Positions 17,727-26,346 of a DNA stretch of 64,000 nt are shown here, piece after piece (positions within the stretch are counted from its first letter, which is position 1; each line of letters opens with the position of its first letter). Made by a program: the position numbers and the translations under genes. The notes under the pieces are model-generated. The model was not told the DNA's origin and did no database searches. It worked only from the letters and a program-made list of their open reading frames with translations. The DNA comes from Taibaiella koreensis (lineage in GTDB: Bacteria; Bacteroidota; Bacteroidia; Chitinophagales; Chitinophagaceae). The DNA lies in assembly GCF_003545715.1 (NCBI RefSeq), contig NZ_QVNU01000003.1, positions 496,001 to 560,000 on the forward strand. Reading direction: 5' to 3'.

Positions 17727-20700
17727 ATGAGTCAAAAACAATACTGGAAGGGTTTAGAAGAACTGGAGCAAACTCCGGAGCATCAGCAGATCATCGAAAA
17801 CGAATTTCAGAATGATCTGCCCGTTTTAGGCTTGAGCGACAAACTGCTGGATGCGACTACCCCCAGGAGGGACTTCCTGAAATTCCTGGGTTTCAGTACC
17901 CTTGCTGCTACGGTAGCGGCAAGCTGTGAGATGCCCGTGCGCAAGGCCATTCCTTATGCGATAAGACCCGATGCAGAGCTGCTGACGCCCAGTGTACCCA
18001 ACTACTACGCTTCCACATTTGTAGATAACGGTGAATCTGTTTCCGTAATTGTAAAGACCCGTGACGGCCGCCCGATCATGATCGAGCCCAACACACTCTC
18101 TACCGTTACCAAGGGCGGTATCAATGCCCGGGTAATTGCGGCTACTTTGAGCCTGTACGATAAAGCCCGTCTCCGCCAGCCATATGTTTCCGGCAAGTCG
18201 GTAGATACCTTTGAGAAAGTGGATACGCCTATTGCGCAAGCCCTTTCTTCCGGTGGCGCCCATTATCTGGTTACCGGTTCTATTGTGAGCCCCACTACCA
18301 AAGATGTGATCAACCGCTTCCTGGCCAAATACCCGGGAGCCAAACATATCCAGTACGATCCGGTATCTTATTCCGGCATGCTGCTGGCCAATGAAATGAG
18401 CTATGGCAAGCGTGCGCTGCCCGGCTATCATTTTGACAAAGTACAGACAGTATTCAGCATCGGCGCCGACTTCCTCGGCAGCTGGCTGAGCGCAGTTGAA
18501 TACTCTGCCGCCTTCACCACTACCCGTAAAGTGCTGGGCAAAGACGCGAAGAACGCGGTAATGAGCAAGCACTACCAGGTGGAAGGGATGATGAGCCTTA
18601 CCGGCGCCAATGCCGATGAGCGCGCTACCTGCAAGCCTTCTGAATATGGTAAAGTTGCCGCAGCGCTTTACCGGGCAATTACCGGCGGCGCAGCTGTCAG
18701 CACGGGTTCTGCCAATGTAGACAAGCTGGTTAAAGCAGCCGCTGCCGATCTGAAGAAAGGCAACGGTCTCGTAGTCTGCGGCAGCAACGATGTGAATGTG
18801 CAGGTGATCGTGAATGCGATCAACAGCGCAATAGGCGCCAACGGCACCACTATCGACTGGAGCGCTACTACTAATGCCAAGCAAGGTATTGATGGCGATA
18901 TGGTGAGCTTTGTGAATGCCCTGGATGCCGGACAAGTAGGTACAGTACTGTTCCACGGCGTAAACCCTGCTTACGATTACTTCGATAGCGAAAAATTCAA
19001 AAAAGCACTGCCTAAAGCGAAGGCCTCCGTTTCGTTCAACGACAGGATGGATGAGACCACACAGCTTTGTACTTATGCGGTCCCCGATCATCATTGGCTG
19101 GAAAGCTGGGGTGATGCAGAGCCGCGGGTGGGCTACTACAGCTTTATCCAGCCTACGATTGCACCCCTGTTCAAGACGCGTGCCTTCCAGGATAGCTTGC
19201 TGAAATGGTCCGGTGCAAGCGAAGCGTACCACGATATATACAATCAGTTCTGGGTGTCCAAGCTGGGCGGCCAGGCCAATTTTGATAAAGCACTGCAGGA
19301 TGGTGTTGCAGAGCCTGCTACTCCGGCGATCGGCGGTGCTTCCTTCAGCGGCAATGTTGAGGACGCGATCGCTAAAGCTTCTGCCAAAAAAGGCGGCAAG
19401 TACGAAGTGATCGTTTACGAATCGCTTGGATTGGGTTATGGCGGCGCCTGGAGCAACAACCCCTGGCTGCAGGAAATGCCCGATCCCGTTACTAAAGCTA
19501 CCTGGGACAACTTCGTTTGTATGTCGCCCAAAACAGCTAAAGAGCAGTTTGACGCAGAGCTGACCGGTATCAACCAGGTAGTGCGGGAAAAGCGCATCGT
19601 AAAGGTAAAAGTAGGTAACAAAGAGGTTGCCTTACCTATAGTAGTCGTGCCTGGTATGCACAACGACGTGATTGCTGTGGCTGTGGGTTACGGACGCGAT
19701 ATCAAAGTAGGCCGTGCTTCAGTAAACGGTAAAAATACTTATCCGCTGGTAACCTTTAATGGTCAGACTTTTGACTATGCCAACGAAGCTGCCATCGAGA
19801 AGACAAGCGATTTATATCCTATAGCAATCACACAGACGCACCATAGCTATGAAGATCGTCCTATCCTGCGCGAATATACCCTGGCCAGCTTCAAAGAGAA
19901 TCCCCGCGAGCTGATCGAGGAGCGTAAGAAAGAGTTGGAACACTATACCCATCTGCATTGGGAAGGTCATCATCCCGAAGATCCCAACGGAGACCTGGAT
20001 GAGAAAGCGTTTGAGAAGAATGGTACCATGTATCCCGTGCACGAGAAACCCGGTATCAAATGGGGTATGTCGATTGACCTGAATACCTGTACCGGTTGCG
20101 CTGCCTGCGTTGTGGCTTGCCAGGCAGAAAATAACATATCTGTAGTAGGTAAGCACGAAGTGCTGAAGTCGCAGGAGATGAGCTGGCTCCGTATCGACCG
20201 TTACTTTAGCGGTAACCCAGCCGATCCGGACAGCATCCAGGCGGTATTCCAGCCTGTTATGTGCCAACACTGCGATAATGCGCCTTGTGAGAATGTATGT
20301 CCCGTATCGGCGACCAACCACAGTAGCGAGGGTCTGAACCAAATGGCCTATAACCGTTGTATCGGTACGAAATATTGCGCCAATAACTGCCCTTATAAAG
20401 TACGTCGTTTCAACTGGTTCGACTTTAACGGAGCCGACAGCTTTGCCGACAACCTTTACGAAGATGGTCAGCGTGACGATATCAACGACGACCTTACCCG
20501 TATGGTGCTGAACCCCGATGTAACCGTTCGTAGCCGTGGTGTAATGGAGAAATGTTCTTTCTGCGTACAACGCCTGCAGGATGCTAAGCTGGTTGCCAAG
20601 AAAGAAGGTCATCCGATGAAGGATGGCGCCGCCAAGACTGCCTGTCAGGTGGCCTGCGCCTCTAACTGCATCACTTTTGGTAATGTAAACGATAAAGAAA

Positions 20701-20864
20701 GCGAGATCTATAAAGTACGGTACGAAGACAACAAGGAGCGTGTGTTCTACATGCTGGAGCAGCTGCACGTGCTGCCCAATGTAAACTATCTCTCCAAGAT
20801 CCGTAATACCAATGCGATCGTGGCCGGTGGCGAAACTGACGAAATGTACAAACAGCATATTTAA
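17727..20864 (+). CDS. actB: Alternative complex III iron-sulfur/molybdopterin-like subunit ActB
   Basis: Large extracytoplasmic subunit (1045 aa) of alternative complex III that carries iron-sulfur clusters linking ActC to the ActA haems. A twin-arginine-type segment, RRDFLKFLGF, lies at residues ~48-57, preceded by a long N-terminal stretch as usual in this family. Residues ~100-720 resemble a molybdopterin oxidoreductase fold without an obvious cofactor site (the B1 part). The B2 part starts near residue 788 with CTGCAACVVACQAEN, then CQHCDNAPCENVCPV, CIGTKYCANNCPYKVRR and CSFCVQRLQ at about 943, giving four cluster sites. The gap to actA is about 106 bp. Confidence 0.93.
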   Translation: MSQKQYWKGLEELEQTPEHQQIIENEFQNDLPVLGLSDKLLDATTPRRDFLKFLGFSTLAATVAASCEMPVRKAIPYAIRPDAELLTPSVPNYYASTFVDNGESVSVIVKTRDGRPIMIEPNTLSTVTKGGINARVIAATLSLYDKARLRQPYVSGKSVDTFEKVDTPIAQALSSGGAHYLVTGSIVSPTTKDVINRFLAKYPGAKHIQYDPVSYSGMLLANEMSYGKRALPGYHFDKVQTVFSIGADFLGSWLSAVEYSAAFTTTRKVLGKDAKNAVMSKHYQVEGMMSLTGANADERATCKPSEYGKVAAALYRAITGGAAVSTGSANVDKLVKAAAADLKKGNGLVVCGSNDVNVQVIVNAINSAIGANGTTIDWSATTNAKQGIDGDMVSFVNALDAGQVGTVLFHGVNPAYDYFDSEKFKKALPKAKASVSFNDRMDETTQLCTYAVPDHHWLESWGDAEPRVGYYSFIQPTIAPLFKTRAFQDSLLKWSGASEAYHDIYNQFWVSKLGGQANFDKALQDGVAEPATPAIGGASFSGNVEDAIAKASAKKGGKYEVIVYESLGLGYGGAWSNNPWLQEMPDPVTKATWDNFVCMSPKTAKEQFDAELTGINQVVREKRIVKVKVGNKEVALPIVVVPGMHNDVIAVAVGYGRDIKVGRASVNGKNTYPLVTFNGQTFDYANEAAIEKTSDLYPIAITQTHHSYEDRPILREYTLASFKENPRELIEERKKELEHYTHLHWEGHHPEDPNGDLDEKAFEKNGTMYPVHEKPGIKWGMSIDLNTCTGCAACVVACQAENNISVVGKHEVLKSQEMSWLRIDRYFSGNPADPDSIQAVFQPVMCQHCDNAPCENVCPVSATNHSSEGLNQMAYNRCIGTKYCANNCPYKVRRFNWFDFNGADSFADNLYEDGQRDDINDDLTRMVLNPDVTVRSRGVMEKCSFCVQRLQDAKLVAKKEGHPMKDGAAKTACQVACASNCITFGNVNDKESEIYKVRYEDNKERVFYMLEQLHVLPNVNYLSKIRNTNAIVAGGETDEMYKQHI

Positions 20865-20954
20865 TTTTCAGGGTTTAACAGTCATTATCATTCAGAATAA
20901 AAACTTGGATCTGTTTTTGTAGCTTACAAATCTGCCATCCAATAATTACACGTT

Positions 20955-22388
20955 ATGCATCTTAAATACGAATCGTTTGTTCGGGAGCCCTTGATTAACG
21001 GCAATAAGACATACGCTCAGGTAACTGAGGATATCTGCCGCCCGATAGAACAGAAGCCTACAAGACTTTGGTATATGGGATTCATCTTCTCATTGCTGCT
21101 GCTGGGCTTTGGTGCTTTTTCCGTAACCTGGGAAGTTTACTGGGGTATCGGTACCTGGGGCATTAACCGTACGGTAGGCTGGGGTTGGGATATCACCAAC
21201 TTCGTATGGTGGGTAGGTATTGGTCACGCCGGTACCCTTATCTCGGCGATCCTCCTGCTGTTCCGCCAGGGATGGCGTACCGGGGTAAACCGTGCTGCGG
21301 AAGCGATGACCATCTTTGCGGTAATGTGTGCGGGCCAGTTTCCCATCTTCCACATGGGGCGTGTATGGAACGCTTTCTATGTACTGCCTTTGCCCAACTC
21401 CCGCGGTGCCTTGTGGCCCAACTTTAACTCTGCCCTGCTTTGGGACGTATTTGCAATCTCTACTTACTTTACCGTTTCCCTGTTGTTCTGGTATTCAGGC
21501 CTGGTGCCCGACTTTGCTACTATCCGCGACAGGGCCAAGACCAAGCTGCGTAAAAGACTTTACGGCGTTGCTTCCTTTGGCTGGACCGGTACCGCCAAGA
21601 ACTGGCAGCGCTTCGAGGCCCTTTCCCTGGTGCTCGCCGGCTTGTCTACACCCCTGGTACTTTCAGTACACACAATCGTATCTTTTGACTTTGCCACCTC
21701 GGTTATTCCGGGCTGGCATGCGACCATCTTCCCGCCTTACTTCGTTGCGGGTGCGGTATTCTCCGGCTTTGCAATGGTAAATACCCTGCTGGTGCTGGTG
21801 CGTAAGATCTTCCGCCTCGAAGACTATATTACCATTGGTCACATCGAGGCCATGAATAAGGTAATTGTACTTACCGGATCTATTGTAGGTGTCGCTTATC
21901 TTACAGAATTGTTTATGGCCTGGTACAGCCAGGTGGTTTACGAGCAACAAGCCTTCAAATGGCGTGTACTCGGACCCTACTGGTGGAGCTATTGGGCGAT
22001 GATGTCTTGTAACGTGGTATCGCCTCAGTTCTTCTGGTTCAAGAAGCTGCGTCGTAACATCGTGTTTACGTTCATCCTGTCTATCGTGGTAAATATCGGT
22101 ATGTGGTTCGAACGTTTCGTGATCATCGTAACTTCTCTTTATCGTGATTACCTGCCTTCCAGCTGGACTTACTATAGCCCTACCTGGACAGAGATGGGCT
22201 TCTATATCGGTACTTTCGGATTGTTCTTTACCTGCTTCTTCCTGTTTGCCAAATATTTCCCTGTAGTGGCTATTGCGGAGATCAAATTTACCCTGAAGAC
22301 TTCAGGCGACAATTACAAGCGCGAAATGCAGGCCCTGGATGAAAAGACCGTTGAAGAATTTATTCACGTAGCGGAGCACGCACATTAA
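20955..22388 (+). CDS. actC: Alternative complex III membrane subunit ActC (NrfD/PsrC family)
   Basis: Integral membrane quinol-oxidising subunit of alternative complex III. At 477 aa it has about ten hydrophobic helices, beginning with LWYMGFIFSLLLLGFGAFSVTW. The signatures WDITNFVWWVGIGHAGTLISAILLL and FHMGRVWNAFYVLPLPNSRG are typical of ActC. It probably binds menaquinol and contributes to a proton path, by analogy with solved complexes. It is the third gene of the operon. A small hairpin with a T-run lies between it and actD. Confidence 0.93.
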   Translation: MHLKYESFVREPLINGNKTYAQVTEDICRPIEQKPTRLWYMGFIFSLLLLGFGAFSVTWEVYWGIGTWGINRTVGWGWDITNFVWWVGIGHAGTLISAILLLFRQGWRTGVNRAAEAMTIFAVMCAGQFPIFHMGRVWNAFYVLPLPNSRGALWPNFNSALLWDVFAISTYFTVSLLFWYSGLVPDFATIRDRAKTKLRKRLYGVASFGWTGTAKNWQRFEALSLVLAGLSTPLVLSVHTIVSFDFATSVIPGWHATIFPPYFVAGAVFSGFAMVNTLLVLVRKIFRLEDYITIGHIEAMNKVIVLTGSIVGVAYLTELFMAWYSQVVYEQQAFKWRVLGPYWWSYWAMMSCNVVSPQFFWFKKLRRNIVFTFILSIVVNIGMWFERFVIIVTSLYRDYLPSSWTYYSPTWTEMGFYIGTFGLFFTCFFLFAKYFPVVAIAEIKFTLKTSGDNYKREMQALDEKTVEEFIHVAEHAH

Positions 22389-22407
22389 TCAAGAAATTAA
22401 AATTAAA

Positions 22408-22430
22408 AAGTTGAAACAACTTGTTTTTTT
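22408..22430 (+). terminator. Possible intra-operon attenuator between actC and actD
   Basis: The 6-bp stem AAGTTG/CAACTT with a 3-nt loop is followed by GTTTTTTT. The stem is weak, so partial termination is the most that can be inferred. Confidence 0.35.
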
Positions 22431-22464
22431 GACTTTTGCTTTCTGACTTTTGAATTGATAAAAA

Positions 22465-23049
22465 ATGGCTGTTAAAAAATTTGCAGTAGCTTGTTACGAC
22501 GACGAAGCGGTTCTGTTTCCCGCAGTAGATAAAGTACGCAACAGCGGTTACAAACTGCACGATGTTTATACTCCCTTTCCGGTGCACGGGCTGGATGTAG
22601 CGCTGGGACAAAAAGAAACAGACCTGCACATCGCCGGTTTCTGCTATGGTATTACCGGCACCGCTACGGCCCTGGGCTTTATGAGCTGGATCTTTACCAA
22701 AGACTGGTCGATCAACTACGGTGGCAAGCCCTTCTTCGCATTGCCCGCATTCATTCCGATCACTTTTGAGTTGACGGTAATGTTTGCAGCAGTAGGTATG
22801 GTGCTTACTTATTGTTACCTCAACCAGATCATGCCGGGTGTGAAGAAGCACGTATTCCATCCCCGTCAGTCCGACGATCTGTTTGTGATCGTGATGGAGA
22901 TCACCGATCCCGCTTCAGAAGGAGAGATCGTTGATTTTCTGAAGACGACCGGCGCTGTGGAAACCGACGTACAGATAGCCGAAGAAGGCTGGTGGTACGG
23001 CTGGTGGCACAAGGAAGAAGCGTATCAGAACCAAAAACAACTTGCATAG
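22465..23049 (+). CDS. actD: Alternative complex III subunit ActD (DUF3341)
   Basis: Small membrane subunit (194 aa) of alternative complex III, family DUF3341. It has a soluble N-terminal part with the conserved DVYTPFPVHGLD and two transmembrane helices, at about residues 60-80 and 95-120. A cytoplasmic tail, rich in acidic residues and ending with a Trp/Gly cluster (GWWYGWWHKEE), follows. Its position between actC and actE is the standard order. Confidence 0.9.
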   Translation: MAVKKFAVACYDDEAVLFPAVDKVRNSGYKLHDVYTPFPVHGLDVALGQKETDLHIAGFCYGITGTATALGFMSWIFTKDWSINYGGKPFFALPAFIPITFELTVMFAAVGMVLTYCYLNQIMPGVKKHVFHPRQSDDLFVIVMEITDPASEGEIVDFLKTTGAVETDVQIAEEGWWYGWWHKEEAYQNQKQLA

Positions 23050-23091
23050 TAAAATTTGCTGATGGGCGCAGCCTATTATTGAATCATAAAC

Positions 23092-23763
23092 ATGAAGAAA
23101 AAATATTTAGTAACATTAATGGTAGCTGGTGCGGCGCTGTTCGCAGCCTGTAACAGTGGTAATATCCGCCGTAACCCGGGTAAGACCTATGCTCCGGATA
23201 TGACCTATTCCAGGGCTTACGATGCTTACACCGCCAACCCCGTAACGCATAACGGGCTTACCAGCCAGGCGCCGGTGACAGGCACTATTGCCCGTGGGCA
23301 TGCCTTACCCGATCACCTTACTGAAGTGGATACCAATGCCTATAATGCCTTACAATCTCCTTACAAATTTTCCGATAAGGAAATGGAGGAAGGAAAGCGC
23401 CTCTTCAATATCTATTGCGGCATTTGTCATGGTACCGATCTCGACGGTAATGGTCCCTTGTATGCCAGCGGCAAGTTTGCCTCTATGCCGGCCAATCTGA
23501 AGTCGGGTGCGGCTTACCTGGTGATGCCTGCAGGCAAAATGTACCACGCGATTATGTACGGAAAAAATATGATGGGCTCCTATGCCGCTCAGCTGGACGT
23601 ACATCAGCGTTGGATGGTGATTGCCTACATTAAGAAGATACAGTCTGAGAATGGTGGCGCCCCTTTTACCATGGCACTCAACAGCAAGGATACAGCAGCA
23701 GCTGCTGCTCCGGTAAGTTTAGTAGCCGGAGGTGTTAAAGACACGGTTAACAATAAGAAATAA
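23092..23763 (+). CDS. actE: Alternative complex III monohaem cytochrome ActE
   Basis: Lipoprotein cytochrome c (223 aa) of alternative complex III. The lipobox AALFAAC gives a lipidated Cys near residue 20. One haem site, YCGICHGTDLDGNGP, lies near residue 105, and the likely axial Met is in KNMMGSYA. The tail after residue ~195 is Ala/Asp/Lys-rich. It is thought to hand electrons to the next acceptor, here probably the CuA domain of CoxB. It is followed 79 bp later by actF. Confidence 0.9.
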   Translation: MKKKYLVTLMVAGAALFAACNSGNIRRNPGKTYAPDMTYSRAYDAYTANPVTHNGLTSQAPVTGTIARGHALPDHLTEVDTNAYNALQSPYKFSDKEMEEGKRLFNIYCGICHGTDLDGNGPLYASGKFASMPANLKSGAAYLVMPAGKMYHAIMYGKNMMGSYAAQLDVHQRWMVIAYIKKIQSENGGAPFTMALNSKDTAAAAAPVSLVAGGVKDTVNNKK

Positions 23764-23842
23764 GTACGGTACCGAGTACCTCGCCGCCCGAAAACGGCAT
23801 TATTACATCAAATAATAAAATGCTCCTTTAAGGATTACAATT

Positions 23843-25051
23843 ATGATTACGGATCGTTTTGAAGTACCATCCCGATTAAAGACTACCGGCATTGTATTGC
23901 TGCTTATCGGTGTAGCAGCACTGGTCGGTGGTTTTGCTGGTCTGCTCAGCGGCAACGAGTATGAGCAGGCGCGCTTTTGGACCGTACTGTTGCAAAACAG
24001 TGTGTTCTTCCTGTTCATCAGCTCAGCGTCCATCTTTATACAAGCCGCTGCCGGCCTGGCACAAGGTGGATGGATCGTGGCCTATCGCCGTGTTCCGGAA
24101 GCGATAGGCGCCAATGTATGGGTCTTCGGCCTTGTCGCCCTTGTGGTGTTGTTCTCGATCGTATTTGGTATCGGCGAGCACAATCCTGTGTATCATTGGG
24201 TACACCCTCACGGGGATAAGGTGCTGGAAGGAAAAGCAACCTTCCTTAATAAAGGTATGTTCGCCGGTTTCTCTATCGTGACTATAGGTCTGTGGAGCTG
24301 GTTTGGTATCAAATTCCGCGCGATGTCCCTCGCTGAAGATATAGCACCCCGTAACAGCACCAAGATCTATTGGAAAATGGTTGCTATGAGCGGCGCCTTC
24401 CTGTTTGTGTATGCCCTCACGATGATGAGCACTACACCCTGGTTCTGGATCATGAGCATTGATGCCCACTGGTATTCCACTTTGTTCAGCTGGTATGTAT
24501 TTGCAAGCTCCTTCGTAAGCGGTATGGCATTGATCCTGCTGTGGACCGTATACCTGAAGAATCGTGGCAACCTGGAGTTTGTGAACAAAGAGCACATGCA
24601 CGATCTGGGTAAATTCATGTTCGCCTTCAGCATTTTCTGGACTTACCTGTGGTTTGCACAGTTCATGCTCATCTGGTATGCCAATATCCCTGAAGAAACG
24701 ACTTATTTCAAGATCCGTATGCAGGGACCTTATGCCTTCTTCTTCTGGGCCAATCTGATTCTGAACTTTGTATTACCTATCCTGATCCTGATGACCCGCC
24801 CGAGCAAGCGTAATTATTTCACGGTTGTGTTTATGGCGATGACGATCATTTTCGGACACTGGATTGACTTTTATGTGATGACCATGCCCGGGCCCCTGCA
24901 GCAGCACTGGCACCTGAACTGGTACGAGCTGGGTATTGCCTGCGGCTTTATAGGCCTGATGATCCTGGTGGTTTCAAGGACCCTGGCCAAGACAGGTCTG
25001 GTGCTGGTAAATAACCCGTTCCTGAAAGAGACCCTGATCCACGTCAGCTAG
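23843..25051 (+). CDS. actF: Alternative complex III membrane subunit ActF
   Basis: Second large membrane subunit of alternative complex III, structurally related to ActC. The 402 aa contain about ten transmembrane helices. Conserved features include the HWVHP segment near residue 118, STTPWFWIMSIDAHWYSTLF and the FWTYLWFAQFMLIWYANIPEE region typical of ActF. It closes the act set and precedes coxB by 93 bp, linking quinol oxidation directly to the terminal oxidase genes. Confidence 0.92.
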   Translation: MITDRFEVPSRLKTTGIVLLLIGVAALVGGFAGLLSGNEYEQARFWTVLLQNSVFFLFISSASIFIQAAAGLAQGGWIVAYRRVPEAIGANVWVFGLVALVVLFSIVFGIGEHNPVYHWVHPHGDKVLEGKATFLNKGMFAGFSIVTIGLWSWFGIKFRAMSLAEDIAPRNSTKIYWKMVAMSGAFLFVYALTMMSTTPWFWIMSIDAHWYSTLFSWYVFASSFVSGMALILLWTVYLKNRGNLEFVNKEHMHDLGKFMFAFSIFWTYLWFAQFMLIWYANIPEETTYFKIRMQGPYAFFFWANLILNFVLPILILMTRPSKRNYFTVVFMAMTIIFGHWIDFYVMTMPGPLQQHWHLNWYELGIACGFIGLMILVVSRTLAKTGLVLVNNPFLKETLIHVS

Positions 25052-25144
25052 CTGTTGCCGGCTTTGCCGGTAACCTATGGAAAGAAAACATTTAAACAAA
25101 AAACTGCCTTTTCCAAAGGCCGGAGTATATAAAATAAATAAGCA

Positions 25145-26227
25145 ATGTCGGGATTAATTGTTACCGCCTTAGTTGTTCTGGTTTTTATCGTCATTTATCA
25201 GATTGCAAAAGCCAGCGAATTAGCAACCATTCTTCGTGGAGAAGAGAAGGTAAAGTCACAGACCAACCGCCTTATGGCCTGGTTGATGGTTGCCTTTTTT
25301 GTCCTGGGTATGATCGGCATTTTTAAATGCCACGAATCCCTGATCGACAAAATGCTGCCGGAATCCGCTTCTGTTCAGGGCGATCATTATGATACCATGC
25401 TGATCGTGACCCTGGTCCTGACAGGCTTCGTATTCTTTGTAACACAGCTCCTCCTGTTTTATTTTATCTACCGTTACCAGTCTACAGAAAACCGTAAAGC
25501 TTTCTTCTACTCGCACAACAACCGCCTTGAAGTACTGTGGACTACTGTTCCGGCGCTTGCCCTGGTTGTTCTGGTGGTTATTGGTCTGAAAAACTGGTTT
25601 ACCATTACCGACAAAGCACCCGACAACGCTATGGTAGTACAGGTAATGGGTAAGCAGTTTAACTGGCTGATCCGCTACCCCGGCGCCGATGGCGTGCTGG
25701 GTAAGACGGACTTCCGCCTGATGAACGACGCGAACAATGTAATGGGTCTGGATTGGAACGATCCTGCTGCAAAAGACGACATCATTGTGGAAAATGGTGA
25801 AATGCATATCATTAAGGACTTGCCGGTTCACCTGGTGATCAATAGCCGCGATGTGATCCATGACGTGGGTCTTCCTCACTTCCGTATGAAAATGGATGCG
25901 GTACCCGGTATTACCACCACGATGTGGTTTACGCCTAAGTTCACGACCGATGAGATGAAGGCGAAGACGCACAATCCGAACTTTGTATATGAAATATCCT
26001 GCGACCAGATGTGTGGCAAAGGTCACTATTCTATGAGGGGTACCGTGATCGTGCAGACAGGACAGGAATTTAAAGAGTGGATGGCAAAACAGCCGGCTTA
26101 TTATGCTAACGTTCAAAAGGCTGCTACACCCGAAACGGCTGTACCTGCTGAAGGCGCTGCGCCTACTGCACCGGCAACTGATTCGACAGCCCATAAAGCT
26201 GCCGACGGCACGACAGCGCACAATTAA
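25145..26227 (+). CDS. coxB: Cytochrome c oxidase subunit II (CuA)
   Basis: Subunit II of an aa3-type haem-copper oxidase (360 aa). It has an N-terminal hydrophobic segment plus two membrane helices up to about residue 160. The periplasmic cupredoxin domain carries the complete CuA site CDQMCGKGHYSM (Cys286, Cys290, His294, Met297), so it accepts electrons from a cytochrome. The C-terminal ~40 residues are an Ala/Pro/Thr-rich tail. No fused cytochrome c domain is present, so ActE or ActA is the likely electron donor. It is followed by coxA. Confidence 0.94.
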   Translation: MSGLIVTALVVLVFIVIYQIAKASELATILRGEEKVKSQTNRLMAWLMVAFFVLGMIGIFKCHESLIDKMLPESASVQGDHYDTMLIVTLVLTGFVFFVTQLLLFYFIYRYQSTENRKAFFYSHNNRLEVLWTTVPALALVVLVVIGLKNWFTITDKAPDNAMVVQVMGKQFNWLIRYPGADGVLGKTDFRLMNDANNVMGLDWNDPAAKDDIIVENGEMHIIKDLPVHLVINSRDVIHDVGLPHFRMKMDAVPGITTTMWFTPKFTTDEMKAKTHNPNFVYEISCDQMCGKGHYSMRGTVIVQTGQEFKEWMAKQPAYYANVQKAATPETAVPAEGAAPTAPATDSTAHKAADGTTAHN

Positions 26228-26253
26228 AAGACCGGTAAACCGGCAGGAAGCCC

Positions 26254-26261
26254 TAATTTTG
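26254..26261 (+). promoter_or_regulatory. Candidate internal -7 box before coxA (TAATTTTG)
   Basis: Exact TAnnTTTG match in the 119-bp coxB-coxA gap, 86 bp before the coxA ATG. It may allow extra coxA expression independent of the long act transcript. Confidence 0.3.
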
Positions 26262-26346
26262 CAGGTGTTTCCACAATGGAGTAGTACCCGCTTTTCTTTT
26301 ACAAATTGATTGCCCCTTGATCAAAGGGCCGGAAATATAAAATACA

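Noticed and set aside
17826-19232. Long minus-strand open frame inside actB
   Set aside because: The actB frame is fully supported by motifs. The antisense translation is low-complexity and matches no family; it is a by-product of GC-rich codon usage.
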